From: Mauremys mutica
Lineage: Eukaryota; Chordata; Testudines; Geoemydidae
DNA length: 64,000 nucleotides
Assembly: GCF_020497125.1 (NCBI RefSeq)
Contig: NC_059075.1
Coordinates: 66,173,321 to 66,237,320 of the forward strand
Reading direction: 5' to 3'
Shown here: positions 34,016-45,285 of the stretch, piece after piece
Layout of the letters: each line of letters opens with the position of its first letter
Numbering within the stretch: position 1 is the first letter of the stretch
Translations under genes and position numbers: made by a program
Notes under the pieces: model-generated
What the model was told of the DNA's origin: nothing
Database searches by the model: none
What the model saw: only the letters and a program-made list of their open reading frames with translations

Positions 34016-35114
34016 CTCTGCGCTGCCCAGAACTGCCGCAAAAAAACCAAACAAACTAACAAACAAACAAACAAAAAAAGTTCCGACTCTGCCATCCCAA
34101 GAATGGATGCAATGCCACCCGTAGCATGTGCTGCCCCAGGCACGTGCTTGCTCCACTGGTGCCTGGAACCGGCCCTGTATGTGAATATTCTTCCGGCTGC
34201 ACTGATACTGCTGTTTTCTTGTGCTTTGCGATTTATTTATTTTTTTAACATTTTGTCCCAAAATGAGTGGTTCAAATAAAAGATAATGTACGGATTATTT
34301 CAATGCAGAGTGGGAAGAATCCTATTGTTTTATTGAAAATAAAGGGAAATGTGTTTGTTTATTGTGCGGGGTGCTGTTGCAGTGCCAAAAAAACAATGTC
34401 GAATGCTATTTCCAAACTAATCATGGCTCTTTTGACATTAGCCATCCACTTAAATCTGAGTTGAGAAAGAAGAAAATTAATCAACTCAAATCAAATCTAT
34501 CTGCCCAGCAATCTGTTTTCATTAGACAAGTGGTAAAGTCTAAAGGTGCTACTATTGCTTCCTTTAAAATTGCTCATCTGCTCGCAAAGAAGAAAAATCC
34601 CTTTCAAGATGGTGAATTGTTGATGGAAGCATTTTTGACTGGTGCTGATTGCCTGTTTCAAGGATTTCCTAACAAGGGTGAGATTTTGTCGGCAATACAA
34701 GACTTCCAGTTATCAGACAACACAGTTACGAGGAGGATACATGCAATTTCAAGCGACATGCAAACTCAGCTAAAGGATGACTTGGAAATATGTGACTGGT
34801 TTTCACTGCAATTTGATTAGTCGACAGATATATCGGATACAGCGCAGTTGGCAGTTATAGTGAGGATGGTATTTAGTGACTTCACCGTAAAAGAAGAGTT
34901 ACTAAAAGTATTGCCTATGAAAGGGCGAACAAAGGGTGAGGACATCTATAATTTATTCAAATCTTACGCAACATCAATTAGTATGCCACTACACAAGCTG
35001 TCTGCGATCACCGCTGATGGGGTACCAGCAATGATGGGCAGCGCCAATGGATTCATTGCACTCTGTAAGAAGAATGAATCCTTGCGACGTTATGAGTATA
35101 ATATAATATCTCAT

Positions 35115-36176
35115 TGAAAGGTGAAAGGGCCAGAAAGAGTTAATTAACTCACAGACTGACCTGACCCATGGGTGAACCTTGAGGACTGGTTAGGAAGATA
35201 TGTAAATGACTAGAGCTTTGAAATGCAAGTCTGCATTGTTAGAGGTAGAAGGGGAGATGTTTGCTCAGGTCTTGTGATGTCAGCAAACAAGTGTTGTCTA
35301 TTGCTATAGTTTTAATTCAAAGATCAAAAAAGGAATATTAACATTTATAATGATACTTGAGTGAAATAGTATTATTGTCTATGTGTCTCTTTGAAGGTTG
35401 TGGTAACCTGTATCTGAACTGTTTAATGGATAAAGTACTCTGTGCTAATTGCCAGAAGATTTGGGAGAAGGAATTAAGCCTATTGTTTTCTCAGGCTGAA
35501 AGGCTGCTGGAAATGTATAAGAAGCCTGGGACACGATCCTACTTCATCTCAGATCTGCTTTGGGTTTCAAGAGGGGGAAACCTTAAGCCATAAGGATTGA
35601 GATCCCCAGTCATTGACTGGAGCCACCCTGAATATGGACATTGGACTATAACCTATGGACTATTTCTAAAAGGACTTTTGGCAACTACAAGCTCATCTCT
35701 GCTTTGTATCTGAACCTCAAGAATTGAATTCAAGTCTGTCTGTATATTGATCTTTTAACCAACACTCTCTCTCTTTTCTTTTTTAATAAATTTTAGCTTA
35801 GTTACTAAGAATTGGCTATAGCATGTATTTTGGGTAAGATCTAAGTTATAATTGGACCTGGGTGCGTGGCTGATCCTTTGGGATTGGAAGAACCTTTTCT
35901 TTTATATGATGAAGTAAGATTTTTAGGAATCATCATCATATCTGACAGGTGTGTCTGGATGGAGGCCTGAGGCTGGGCACTTTAAGGGAACTGCGTTGTT
36001 TGGACTTCTAAGTGACCAGTGAGGTACTAGAGAAGCTGTTTTGTGCTGGTTGGTAAATCTAAGTATTGGAATAACCACCAGCGTTTGGGGTTTGTCTGCC
36101 CCATTTGGTCTGCAGTTCACCCTGACTGAGTGACCTCAGCTGGCTCCCACGGGCAGCACCGTCACAATCCTTTCCA
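35115..36176 (+). mobile_element. LTR-like insertion inside the hAT transposase
   Basis: It starts TGAAAGGTGAAAGGGCC right after the codons for N-I-I-S-H and ends near 36176 in 'caatcctttcca', giving matching short inverted ends TGAAAGG and CCTTTCCA. A polyadenylation signal AATAAA lies at 35785-35790 in sense orientation. About 1.06 kb with no viral genes, so it looks like a solo LTR. The exact right border and target duplication are uncertain (ATATCT / ATGTCT is one option if the borders lie slightly further out). Confidence 0.6.
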
Positions 36177-36192
36177 AACTTTATGTCTTATC

Positions 36193-36601
36193 CAGGGCCA
36201 CCCAGAGGCGGGGTAAGTGGGGCAATCTGTTCCGGGCCCTGCAGGGGCCCCCACGAGAGTTTTTTGGGGCCCCTGGAGCGGGGTCCTTCACTCCATCCAG
36301 GGGCCCCGGAAAACTCAGACAGGGCCCGGGCCCCTGGAGCTTCTTCCGCTCCAGGTCTTCGGCGGCGGGGGGTCCTCCACCCCGGGACCCACCGCCGAAG
36401 TGCCGGGTCTTCGGTGGCAATTCGGTGGGGGGGGTCCTTCCGCTCCAGGACCCGCTGCTGAATTGCGCCGAAGACCCGCGGCAGGGGGTCCTTCCGCCCC
36501 AGGACCCTCCGCTGAAGTGCCAGGTCTTCGGCAGCAATTCGGTGGCGAGGGCCCCCTGCCGCCGAAGACCCCAGGCCCCCTGAATCCTCTGGGTGGCCCT
36601 G
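36193..36601. mobile_element. hAT MITE inserted in the hAT transposase gene
   Basis: Perfect 8-bp target duplication GTCTTATC at 36185-36192 and 36602-36609. Ends CAGGGCCACCCAGAGG and, reversed, CAGGGCCACCCAGAGG are identical over at least 16 bases, so this copy is young. It is GC-rich with repeated 'gccgaagacc' and 'ggtccttccgc' phrases and no transposase. Removing it restores the transposase codons before C-I-I-H. Confidence 0.9.
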
Positions 36602-38145
36602 GTCTTATCATTGCATTATCCACCAAGAAGCTTTGTGCGTCAAAGTTCTTTCTTTTCAACACGCCATGAATGTCATTATTAAAATAATTAACTCTATTTG
36701 AAATAAACCTTTGAAACAACGACTTTTTAAGGCCCTGTTGGAAGATGTTGATGATAAACAATCTGATCTTATCTTGCACACAGAAGTACGATGGCTGAGC
36801 AAAGGTAAAGTTCTTGCACGTTTTTTAATCCTAATTGAAGAGATCAAAGAATTTCTGAAGTCCACAAATCAGAACTTTGAGCAACTAGAAGACTCCAGCT
36901 GGTTAATGGACTTGGCTTTTCTTGCCAACATCACTGACAAATTGAACATTTTAAATCTTGAGCTCCAGGGAAAAGACAAATATGTGGCTCAAATGATAGG
37001 TTCTGTAAAATCATTCAAAGCAAAATTGATCTTGTGGATGTCACATATGAAGACGAAGCCTCTCGTACATTTCTCAGGTATGAAGAAAATGGTATGTGAC
37101 AGTGATTTTAACCCATCACCATTTGTTATCCACATTCAAACACTTCTGGAAGAATTTGAAAAGAGATTTCAACAGTTCACCATCATTGAGCCTGTAGTTG
37201 TCTTTCTTGTGAATCCTTTTACTTGCCAAATAGAGGTAACAGAAATGGCTACATCAATTGTGAGTCTCATTCAAGTAAGAACAGAAGACGTGGAACTGGA
37301 GATTTTGGACCTTCAAAATGATATTGTTCTAAAATCCTGCGCAACAGATGAAAACTTTTGAAATCTGCTTGACCGAAAAAAGTTTCCTGCCTTAAAAAAT
37401 GTAGCATACAAAATAAAATCTTATTTCAGTTCCACTTATCTATGCAAAGTTCTATTTTCAACAATGAACATCATAAAATCAAAATACAGATCTCGGCTTA
37501 CAGATGCCCATCTTGACAATTGCTTACAAACGGGAATATCATCCTACTTTCTCAACTACGAAAAATTGGCTGAAGAAATACAATGCCAAAAACCACACTG
37601 ACTTTATTAGAAAAACCACGTGAATTAATGATACCTATTTTCCATTAAGTGCTGATGAGCACGTATGATTAACTTGTGTTTAACTTTTTCATATTTGTTT
37701 GTTTATTGAAATCCAGATACAAGTAACAATACAAAGAATATTTTTAATTAACCATAACTGGCTATCTATGTTAAAGTAAGAATAATAAATATATTTGGAC
37801 CAGCAGTTCAACAATGTTTTACTTTTTTAAAATAAATAAGATGAAAACAGTTTATATTTATTTTGTAAAAACTCCTTAATTTTTCTTACAGGTAGATAAA
37901 AAAAAGAGCAAATTCACATGGTAAAGTGAAAGAGTAATTGCCGAATAATTAATACCTTTTAAATGTAAAATTACCTTTTTTATCTTATGGATTCATATAT
38001 TATGTAATATTAAATATGATGTTTTTCGTATTATTTAATGTACAAATACAAAATAAGCCTTGAAAAAACTGTTGGCGCCTGCCACACTTCTGAAAACATG
38101 AATGTGCTACTGGCCACAAAAAGGTTGGGGACCACTGCTGTAGAG

Positions 38146-39489
38146 TGTTCAACCTCCAAATATAGATCCAGATCAGTATGTTGGAAAAGGTCCCTATTTT
38201 TATAACAGGCTTTTGAAATTCAGATCAAATTTGGTTGCTTGAACTCATCTCTAGTTATGTGTGACATGATGGATTAACATGTAATACGCTTTCTTTCCTT
38301 TGATAACAAAAAAAGTAATTAAAGAATGTCTGATTGAATCTGGCATGAGCTTCCCATAGGAGAAACTTAAATAGTATTCCATTGATGCTGTTGATTTAAA
38401 TGCATCACAGTTACAAATGCAATAATACAATCATGGAACATTTTAAGAAGGGTCAGTAGCACATACACCATGGCAATACTAAAACAAAGCCCAAAGATTA
38501 AGATTTAGAAATGTAAGTAATGCGGTTAAATAAAAAAATTCATTTTTTTCATTTGATTTTGGAGAGAGCTTTCTGACATGAAAAAAGAAGTTTGCCCTTT
38601 TTTTGGTAATAAGATTTGATGAGGTATAAGAAGAAGAGGGGTGAGGGGGAAATCTCACTGTTGCCTTCCCTTCAGCAAAGCCCCAGCATTAAATGAGAAA
38701 TCAGCTTGTTACTTGCTGCTCCTTCTCCTATCATCTATTCGCAGAAGTTCATTACTTAATTCCCATTCATATCGCCTCTGTGGAGAATAACAGGCTGATG
38801 ACATTTCAGTTAATCATAATCTTCCTCTTCTGTGACAGCCAGCCAGCAGCCTTTTTTAAAATAAACTTGCAGAATGAAATTTTTTAAAAGAAGGACTTTT
38901 CTCACTCTCACAGAGGGAAAAATTGACAAGATGAATACGTGAGAATATTACAGAAATGAAAAAAATTCACATAGGCTTATTACTGCATCTCTCTCCCTCT
39001 CAACATTTTCTATGCTATGCTGTTGCCAGTCATATTTTTTACTGACATACCTTTACACTCACCTCTTATAATATACCTCTTATCTACAGCATACTTAGTA
39101 GCAAGAAAGATGCCTTAAGTCTCCAAGCATTGACTTTAAATATCAGCTGGTTATGGATACACTAGTAAAATGATAAATTGGGGGGAAACTGAATTTGATC
39201 CAGTACATTAACAGTTTATAACCTGAGAAACTTGTGCTAAGATTTCAAGCCATTACTGGTATCCATCTTATATGAGAGTCAGTATAATAGATCTGTTATA
39301 GTAACCCAATTACATTACCAAAAGATGAATGGGAAAGAGAGGTTAATGTGGAAACACTGTTTGGGGTTGGGAAAGCCTCAGAAAGCTTGAGAGAAGGCTT
39401 ACTCGGACTCCAGCAAGGAGAGAAGCCATTAGCTAGCAGTTGAACATAAATCAAGGAAGGCTTGAGACTTGAATAAAGACCACAGAAAC
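38146..39489. other. Unassigned non-coding stretch
   Basis: No gene or repeat recognised. AT-rich with a few A runs. Confidence 0.5.
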
Positions 39490-40016
39490 CCAAGGCAATA
39501 ATGAGGGCTTGTGATGGGGTATACAACCTGGACAACAAAAGGTTATAGAACTGTTCTGGTCTCAGCGAGCTCCATCCCACCACACCTGCAAGGCAGGTAC
39601 AGGCTGGAGGAGGAGCTTAACAGAGGAGCAAAACAGTTCACTTGTTAGCATACCAGGGGAAAGAACAGACCTTCAACCCTCAGTTCCTGAGGAAAGCCCT
39701 TATGGGCAGAGCTTCCCAGATGACCATGGCCTGAAGGATGGATCCTGATACATCCTGAGAGAGAGTCATTCCTCCCTCTTTCTTACTAACTCAATTTATA
39801 TGCATTAATCCCCACTGCTTTTTGTTCACAGGCTACCCCGACTTTGACGGGATCAGGCCAGAGGGCCAAGTCACAGGAAGAGGCAGGCCACTGCAAGGTG
39901 GAGCAGACATCAGCAGGAGACACCCAGTGGAGAGAGACCTGTTATACCATGCCTGGCCACAAGGAAGTGCCAGTGGTAAGTCAACCCCTTCACAGGACCA
40001 GATAAGCTATTGGTAA
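39490..40016 (+). other. Candidate exon or LTR-derived segment with good splice signals
   Basis: At 39832-39975 lies a 144-bp open segment preceded by a pyrimidine tract and 'tttgttcacag', and followed by GTAAGT. It is a symmetric phase 1-1 exon with readthrough YPDFDGIRPEGQVTGRGRPL and continuing to about 48 residues. I do not recognise the protein. The sequence before it ('ccagatgaccatggcctgaa', 'tcctgagagagagtcattcc') has the feel of a vertebrate ERV or gypsy untranslated leader, so a retroelement-derived cassette is at least as likely as a host exon. It abuts the CR1 3' end at 40017. Confidence 0.3.
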
Positions 40017-40215
40017 CATAAGAACATAAGAATGGCCATATTGGGTCAGACCAAAGGTCCATCCAGCCCAGTATCCTGTCTATCAACAGTGGCCAATGCC
40101 AGGTGCCCCAGAGGGAGTGAACCTAACAGGTAATGATCAAGTAATCTCTCCCCTGCCATCCATCCCCACCCTCTGACAAACAGAGGCTAGGAACACCATT
40201 CCTTACTCATCCTGG

Positions 40216-40650
40216 CTAATAGCCATTAATGGACTTAACCTCCATGAATTTATCTAGTTCTCTTTTAAACCCTGTTATAGTCCTAGCCTTCACAACCTCC
40301 TCAGGCAAGGAGTTCCACAGGTTTACTGTGCACTGTGTGAAGAACGTCCTTTTATTTGTTTTAAATCTGCTGCCCATTAATTTCATTTGGTTGCCCCTAG
40401 TTCTTATATTATGGGAACAAGTAAATAACTTTTCCTTATTCACTTTCTCCACACCACTCATGATTTTATAATAATAATAATAAGATAATAAGATATTTTC
40501 CATCTTATTCTCTATCCCTTTTTTAATGATTCCTAACATCCTGTTTGCTTTTTTGACTGCTGCTGCACACTGCGTGGATGTCTTCAGAGAATTATCCACG
40601 ATAACTGCAAGATCTCTTTCCTGATTAGTTGTAGCTAAATTAGCCCCCAT
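40216..40650 (-). pseudogene. CR1 ORF2 C-terminal domain fragment
   Basis: The reading frame has ERDLAVIVDNSLKTSTQCAA (the DLGVxVDxxL block), then a run of five tyrosines from (TAA)n, then TRGNQMKLMGSRFKTNKRTF and VNLWNSLPEEVVKARTITGF. The order matches the CR1 C-terminus with a missing middle. It belongs to the same copy as the RT at 40718-41701. Confidence 0.75.
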
Positions 40651-40717
40651 AATATTGTATGTTAGTTGGGGTTATTTTTTCCAGTGTGCATTGCTTTACA
40701 TTTATCCACATGAAATT

Positions 40718-41701
40718 TCATTTGCCATTTTGTTGCCCAATCACTTGGTTTGTGAAATCTTTTTGAAGTTCTTCACAGTCTGCTTTGGTCTTAACTGTCT
40801 TGAGCAGTTTAGTATCGTCTGCAAAAGTTGCCACCTCACTGTTTACCCCTTTCTCCAGATCATTTATGAATAAGTTGAATAGGATTGGTCCTAGGACTGA
40901 CCCTTGGGGAACACCACTAGTTACCCCTCTCCAGTCTGAAAATTTACCATTTAGTCCTACCCTTTGTTCCCTGTCTTTTAACCAGTTCTCAATCCATGAA
41001 AGGATTTTCCCTCTTATCCCATGACAACTTAATTTACAAAAGAACCTTTGGTGAGGGACCTTGTCAAAGGCTTTCTGGAAATCTAAGTACACTATGTCCA
41101 CTGGATCCCCCTTGTCCACATGTTTGTTGACCCCTTCAAAGAACTCTAATAGATTAGTAAGACATGATTTCCCTTTACAGAAACCATATTGACTTTTGCC
41201 CAACAATTTATGTTCTACTATGTGTCTGACAATTTTATTCTTTACGATTGTTTCAACTAATTTGCCCAGTACTGACATTGGACTGACCGGTCTATAACTG
41301 CCGGGATCACCTCTAGAGCCCATTTTAAATATTGGAGTTACATTAGCCATCTTCCAGTCATTGGGTACATACGCCAATTTAAAGGAGAGGTTACAAACCA
41401 TAGTTAATAGTTCCGCAATTTCACATTTGAGTTCTTTCAGAACTCTTGGGTGAATGCCATCTGGTCCCGGTGACTTGTTACTGTTAAGTTTATCAATTAA
41501 TTCCAAAACCTCCTCCTTTAGTGACACTTCAATCTGTGACAATTCCTCAGATTTGTCACTTACAAAGGACGGCTCAGGTTTGGGAATCTCCCTAACATCC
41601 TCAGCCGTGAAGACTGAAATAAAGAATTCATATAGTTTCTCCGCAATGACTTTATCATCTTTAAGTGCTCCTTTTGTATCTTGATCATTCAGGGGCCCCA
41701 C
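40718..41701 (-). pseudogene. CR1 reverse transcriptase (partial ORF2), open over 327 codons
   Basis: The frame has all main RT blocks in order: NSNKSPGPDGIHPRVLKEL, NDWKMANVTPIFKMGSRGDP, YRPVSPMSVLGKLVETIVKN, VDIVYLDFQKAFDKVPHQ, TSGVPQGSVLGPILFNLFI, and FADDTKLLKTV. The catalytic aspartates (D in YLDF and the DD in FADD) are all present. The endonuclease domain is missing by 5' truncation, so the first Met is internal. The protein ends in ...GQQNGK and the C-terminal domain lies in another frame, so a frameshift has occurred near 40700. RT in this family copies its own RNA at a nicked target. Confidence 0.85.
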
Positions 41702-41959
41702 TGGTTGTGTTCTGCATTTTCATATTTTATTTATTTAAAAAATTCTGGGAATTTTCAGTGTTCATTTTTCAAACATTAAAAGTCAGATGAAATCAGGTTA
41801 AAATAATTTTTAAAAAAAATCGGGAAAAATTGGGAAAAAAAGAAAAACAAAAAAACTTTTATAATATACACATACAGTATAATTGAAACTTTTTTATGTA
41901 AAAAGTTATTATTTGTTTCTCTCAGAGGTAGTAGATTTTCCAGAAATCTTGTTTGCATA
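41702..41959. other. AT-rich spacer between CR1 and hAT relic
   Basis: A/T-rich sequence without recognisable features. Confidence 0.5.
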
Positions 41960-43690
41960 TGCTCACATATTTTTCTTCAAAGTATCCTCACTCATGTTGA
42001 GCCCCTTGCTATCTTGGAGGTAGTCCAACTTTGAAAATAAGCACTCTGCATCAATAGATCCAGGGAGTACACTCAAAGTTTGCCTGTGCCATTTTGATGA
42101 AGTTGGAAAGTGTGTCTTGGCTGTTCCAAAAAGCCAGCACATCCAGTTTCACATTGTCAGGGTTATGCATGTTCATATAAGTAGTAAATTCCCCTTTCAG
42201 ATTTGAAATTTCATCTTTAGTGGCAAATGGTTGAAACCCTCTGGCATAATGGTCATAGTTTGCTGCAAAATTCACCTTGAGGAATTGGTGCAACCTCTGG
42301 ATGACATTCCAAAAAGAATCTTTGGCACCAAACACTTCAGAGTTCAGATTATGAGCCATTTCTCGCTGAGTGTTGGGGTGGAGGTTTTGAATGCTTTTTT
42401 GGTTCTCTTGTGTTCCAGGGTCATAAGGATTTCCAGAAACTGCTGGGTTTTCTTGCCATATGTTTCTCCAACAGGTTTTGTGCTCAGTTCAGCTGAAATT
42501 TTGGTTGTCAGGATCCGGTAAACATCTGTATTGGCAGTAGTCTGAGAAAACTCTACTGTTTGTGTATGTGTCACAAGTTTTCAAAGATGAACATTACCTT
42601 GGTGCACAGAATCTGGCATTCATTTTGGTTATGTCAGTCTCTTCAGAGTTTCTGCTTTAGAACCAACAAACTAAGGATGATCTAGGAGATGCATTAGCAC
42701 AGTCCACATCTTATTTACATGACAGGCAGCGAAGTACAAGCTCATCCACCAATGTGGATCAACAGGAGTAGATAATTGTCAGTCAGCTCTGCACTCATCT
42801 CACGCTATGTAAAACAAAGCCTTCAGCTTGTTCCCATGCTTGAAAATGGCCCAAATCCAATGATGCAAGATTTCACATCTTTCATTTTTTCTGTATCAGT
42901 AGCTACTGATAACACATTAATCAGATGAGCAGGACAGGTAACATGTAGAAGCTCCAGTTTCTGGTTGAATTTAATCTCCTGTGCAAACTTAACCATGTAG
43001 GAAGCATAATCTGTGTTAGTTGTGACCACATTTTCCCAGTTTAGTTGGTACATCTCAAACATGTCAGTTATTGCTGGGGTGACAAAACAGCTATGAGCAG
43101 AGGTAATGAACGTCACATCAGTAAAAAACGATGCGAGTTTATTCGCTTTGAAATAAAAAATACAAACACTGAAGTCTAAGAATTGGAGCGTCGAAAACAT
43201 CAGGAGACTCGTAAAAAAATCAGATTAAACACAATACTAAAGTATCGTCGTTTTGTTTCAGATACTTACTAGTGAGATTGTCTGCATTAGGAAGGGTTTT
43301 TGCTGCTGGACAGTAGAGTTGCACAAAGTTACCAATAGGCCACTCCGCAATTAACAGCAGTTGTCCAGTGAAACAAAGAACATGGACAAATTCATTCACA
43401 CAATTTTTGTGTGTCCTCTCTTTCATGAAAGCTTGTTCCAAAGCTCACTTTCTTCTTTAAGCTTCTTGTGTTGCTTGCTTTCAACATGCTCCTTTATTCT
43501 GTCAGCATAAGCGCTGACCTCAATGCTGCAGTATTTGCAGTGCAATGCATCCTCTTGATTCCCATCTTTACTTTTCTTTAAAATTTCTAAGCGCTTATTT
43601 TCTTATGGTACTCAGGCATAGATTTGCATTTTTGTCCCATGTTTAGCTTTTTACCTTATCTATCTTTATCTGTGGAAGATCGTTTAAATT
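41960..43690 (-). pseudogene. CGGBP1-like hAT transposase relic, antisense
   Basis: Read on the minus strand from 43570 down: a zinc-finger-like piece C-x-x-C...H...H (LHCKYCSIEVSAY and HVESKQH), as in CGGBP1 and its hAT relatives. Next come frames with FVHVLCFTGQLLLIAEWPIG and ADNLTSKYL (43220-43441), then NTDYASYMVKFAQEI and LLHVTCPAHLINVL (42823-43200), which equals the hAT C-x-x-H block. Later frames (42344-42574 and 42051-42359) end in a region with DVLAFWNS. At least three frame breaks separate these. Terminal repeats were not found. The CGGBP1-like subfamily is judged by the finger pattern and the LTSKYL region. Confidence 0.65.
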
Positions 43691-44388
43691 CAGTGCTGCA
43701 CTAACTGGATGAAAAGAAATAGGAGCGCAGCATCTCGTGAGCTAATCATAGCGCGATATTAACATTGTTTTATTTTCCAATCTACACTGTGTATGTGTTC
43801 TGTTTTTTACAGTATTGAACTGCTTCAATCTCAGAGCTGCAGGACACAACAATCACATAAAGCATTAGTATTTAACAAAAATAAGTAGCCCAAAATATAC
43901 TGAGTAGGTTGATAAACTGGTGTAACTCAGTAAAAACCAAATTCCTTTAATTAAAAAATCTTGTAATTTATCAGTGAAGATCAGTAACAATAAAAAATAT
44001 GGAACACTAGCCACAGGCCAGTAGTTTAACTGAGGTAGTGAGAGTCTTATGATACTGGAGAGAAAACCACATAGCAAAAATTGTTGGAATCACAGGCCAT
44101 CAGCCAAATTAAAGATCGGAAAGCCTCAGGAGGTTCGAGTGAAGACCAAGCATGGGAGCCCAAGGTAACATTTAGGGCTACAGAGGCAAGCCCACAGGAC
44201 AGCAGTATAAAAACTAATAAAAGGTTACACTATCCAAAACAACATGCTTTATGTGAAAGTTCTGATGCTATCAAAGCCATTACCATTTGTCCAAGACCAC
44301 AAAACCAAAAAGAATCAAACACTTAGCAACATCCCACCTTGTACATGGTTACAGGGGACACAGTTTAATGAAGGTAAATGTGTAGAAC
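43691..44388. other. Unassigned non-coding stretch
   Basis: No gene or clear repeat seen. Confidence 0.45.
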
Positions 44389-45285
44389 AGTGTAGCAAGG
44401 AGACGTGGCCTCCCTCAGAGTGACAGAGAGGGACCACAACATGCCCCCTGGTGGGCTGAACCAGGAGAGCCACGTCTGCCCCACTGGAAGCGAAAGGGCA
44501 GGACAAGAAGGGGAACTACAAAAGGCAGGCCCTGCAGCTCAGTTGTGGTGGAGCCAAAGGAGATGGACGCATCCCACTTGCTGCTGGAGCCTGCAGAGGA
44601 GCTGCTGGGGCTGCCTCCTGAGGACTGGCCAGAGCTCCCAGGACCATTGGCCAACCAACACACTGAGGAGTGGGTGGGACTGCTGCTTGAGAACTGGTCA
44701 GATCTCCCCGGGCTGCCGACTGACCTAGATGCTGGGAGCTGCTGGGGCTGCTGCCTGCAGACTGGCCAGAGCTTCCCCGAGATGACAGAATGCAGGTACA
44801 CCTAAGGGAGAGATTAGGAAGCAGCCCAGGGAAACCAGGCAACAGTCTGGTTGGGAGCTGGCCTGATACAAAGTCAGTGTGTTGTGGGCGGATCCCCGCT
44901 GAGCTGGTGCCTGACCACTCCGCCACTGTTAGGGCCCTAGGCTGGGAGGCAGTGGAGTTGAGTGGGCCCACATCCCCTGTGCCACCCCACCCCCGGCAGT
45001 ACTCCCCCTCCTTAGGCCAGGAGGTCCTGCACTCCTCAGAAAACCTATTAGAGCCCCATAGACTGTTATTGGTGCTCACCCTTACCTGAGCCTAGACTTC
45101 AGTGGTGCTCACCTGTACCTGAGCCTCTAGGCTTTATGGTGCTCACCCCTACTGGGACACTAGCTGCTCTACCCTGATTGCAGGCCAGAACCCACACATT
45201 GCCTTGCTCTGACTGGGCCTGGGGCTCCTAGACTGCTTAGCTGCTCTGCCCTGAGTGCAAGCCAGAGCTTACCCATTGCCACGGC
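44389..45285 (+). mobile_element. LTR-like sequence
   Basis: It begins TGTAGCAAGGAGACGTGGCC, has a TATA-like CTACAAAAGG at 44515-44524, and is GC-rich with repeated 'ctgctggggctgc' and 'gactggccagagct' phrases (44590-44770) that form an imperfect minisatellite. Long frames on both strands are by-products. The right border near 45285 is set only by the change in sequence character, and no target duplication was found. ERV LTR is the best guess. Confidence 0.4.

Larger units (their letters stand above)
34263..37601 (+). pseudogene. hAT transposase (ZBED/GTF2IRD2-like), disrupted
   Basis: It begins at ATG 34263. The early part has a BED-like zinc-finger stretch CLLCGVLLQCQ...H (about 34362-34420), followed by the catalytic RNase-H-like core with 'ITADGVPAMMG' (35009-35041), equal to the hAT block T-D-G-x-x-x-M. 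After the insertions comes CIIHQEALCVK (from about 36615), the conserved C-x-x-H-x-x-x-L block. The C-terminal dimerisation (hATC) region is near 37420-37560, with FSTMNIIKSKYRSRL. Stops lie at 34284, 34818, 36699 and 37359. No frameshift is seen outside the insertions. Family members cut and paste hAT DNA. This one cannot make a full protein. Confidence 0.85.
33659..38137 (+). mobile_element. Near full-length hAT transposon (Charlie/Buster-like), with two insertions
   Basis: Perfect 8-bp target duplication CTGTAGAG at 33651-33658 and 38138-38145. Ends are CAGTGATCCCCAACGC and, reversed, CAGTGGTCCCCAACC. The element spans 4.48 kb but about 1.47 kb of that is later insertion (LTR-like 35115-36176, hAT MITE 36193-36601). 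It encodes one transposase frame (34263-37601). 5' non-coding DNA (33659-34260) has a GC-rich tandem of about 118 bp units (33730-33990). The target fits nnnTAnnn. The inverted ends and the body are well preserved. Confidence 0.9.
40017..41701 (-). mobile_element. CR1 LINE, antisense, 5' truncated, younger copy
   Basis: Read on the minus strand it starts inside ORF2 at 41701 and ends with the CR1 3' region at 40017 ('gaatggccatattgggtcag' on the plus strand). It carries a long open RT frame (40718-41701) and a second frame for the C-terminal domain (40216-40650). Around 40464-40490 a run of TAA repeats replaces the expected LEYCVQFW to LFS region, an internal deletion of roughly 130-200 bp. 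The copy is much better preserved than the CR1 at 4-9 kb. Confidence 0.9.

Noticed and set aside
36181..36780. Long GC-rich frames on both strands
   Set aside because: They belong to the inserted hAT MITE and run across its border into the transposase on the wrong strand.
44405..45089. Frames up to 187 codons near 44.5-45.1 kb
   Set aside because: They lie in an LTR-like GC-rich sequence with imperfect tandem phrases, and no protein family was recognised.
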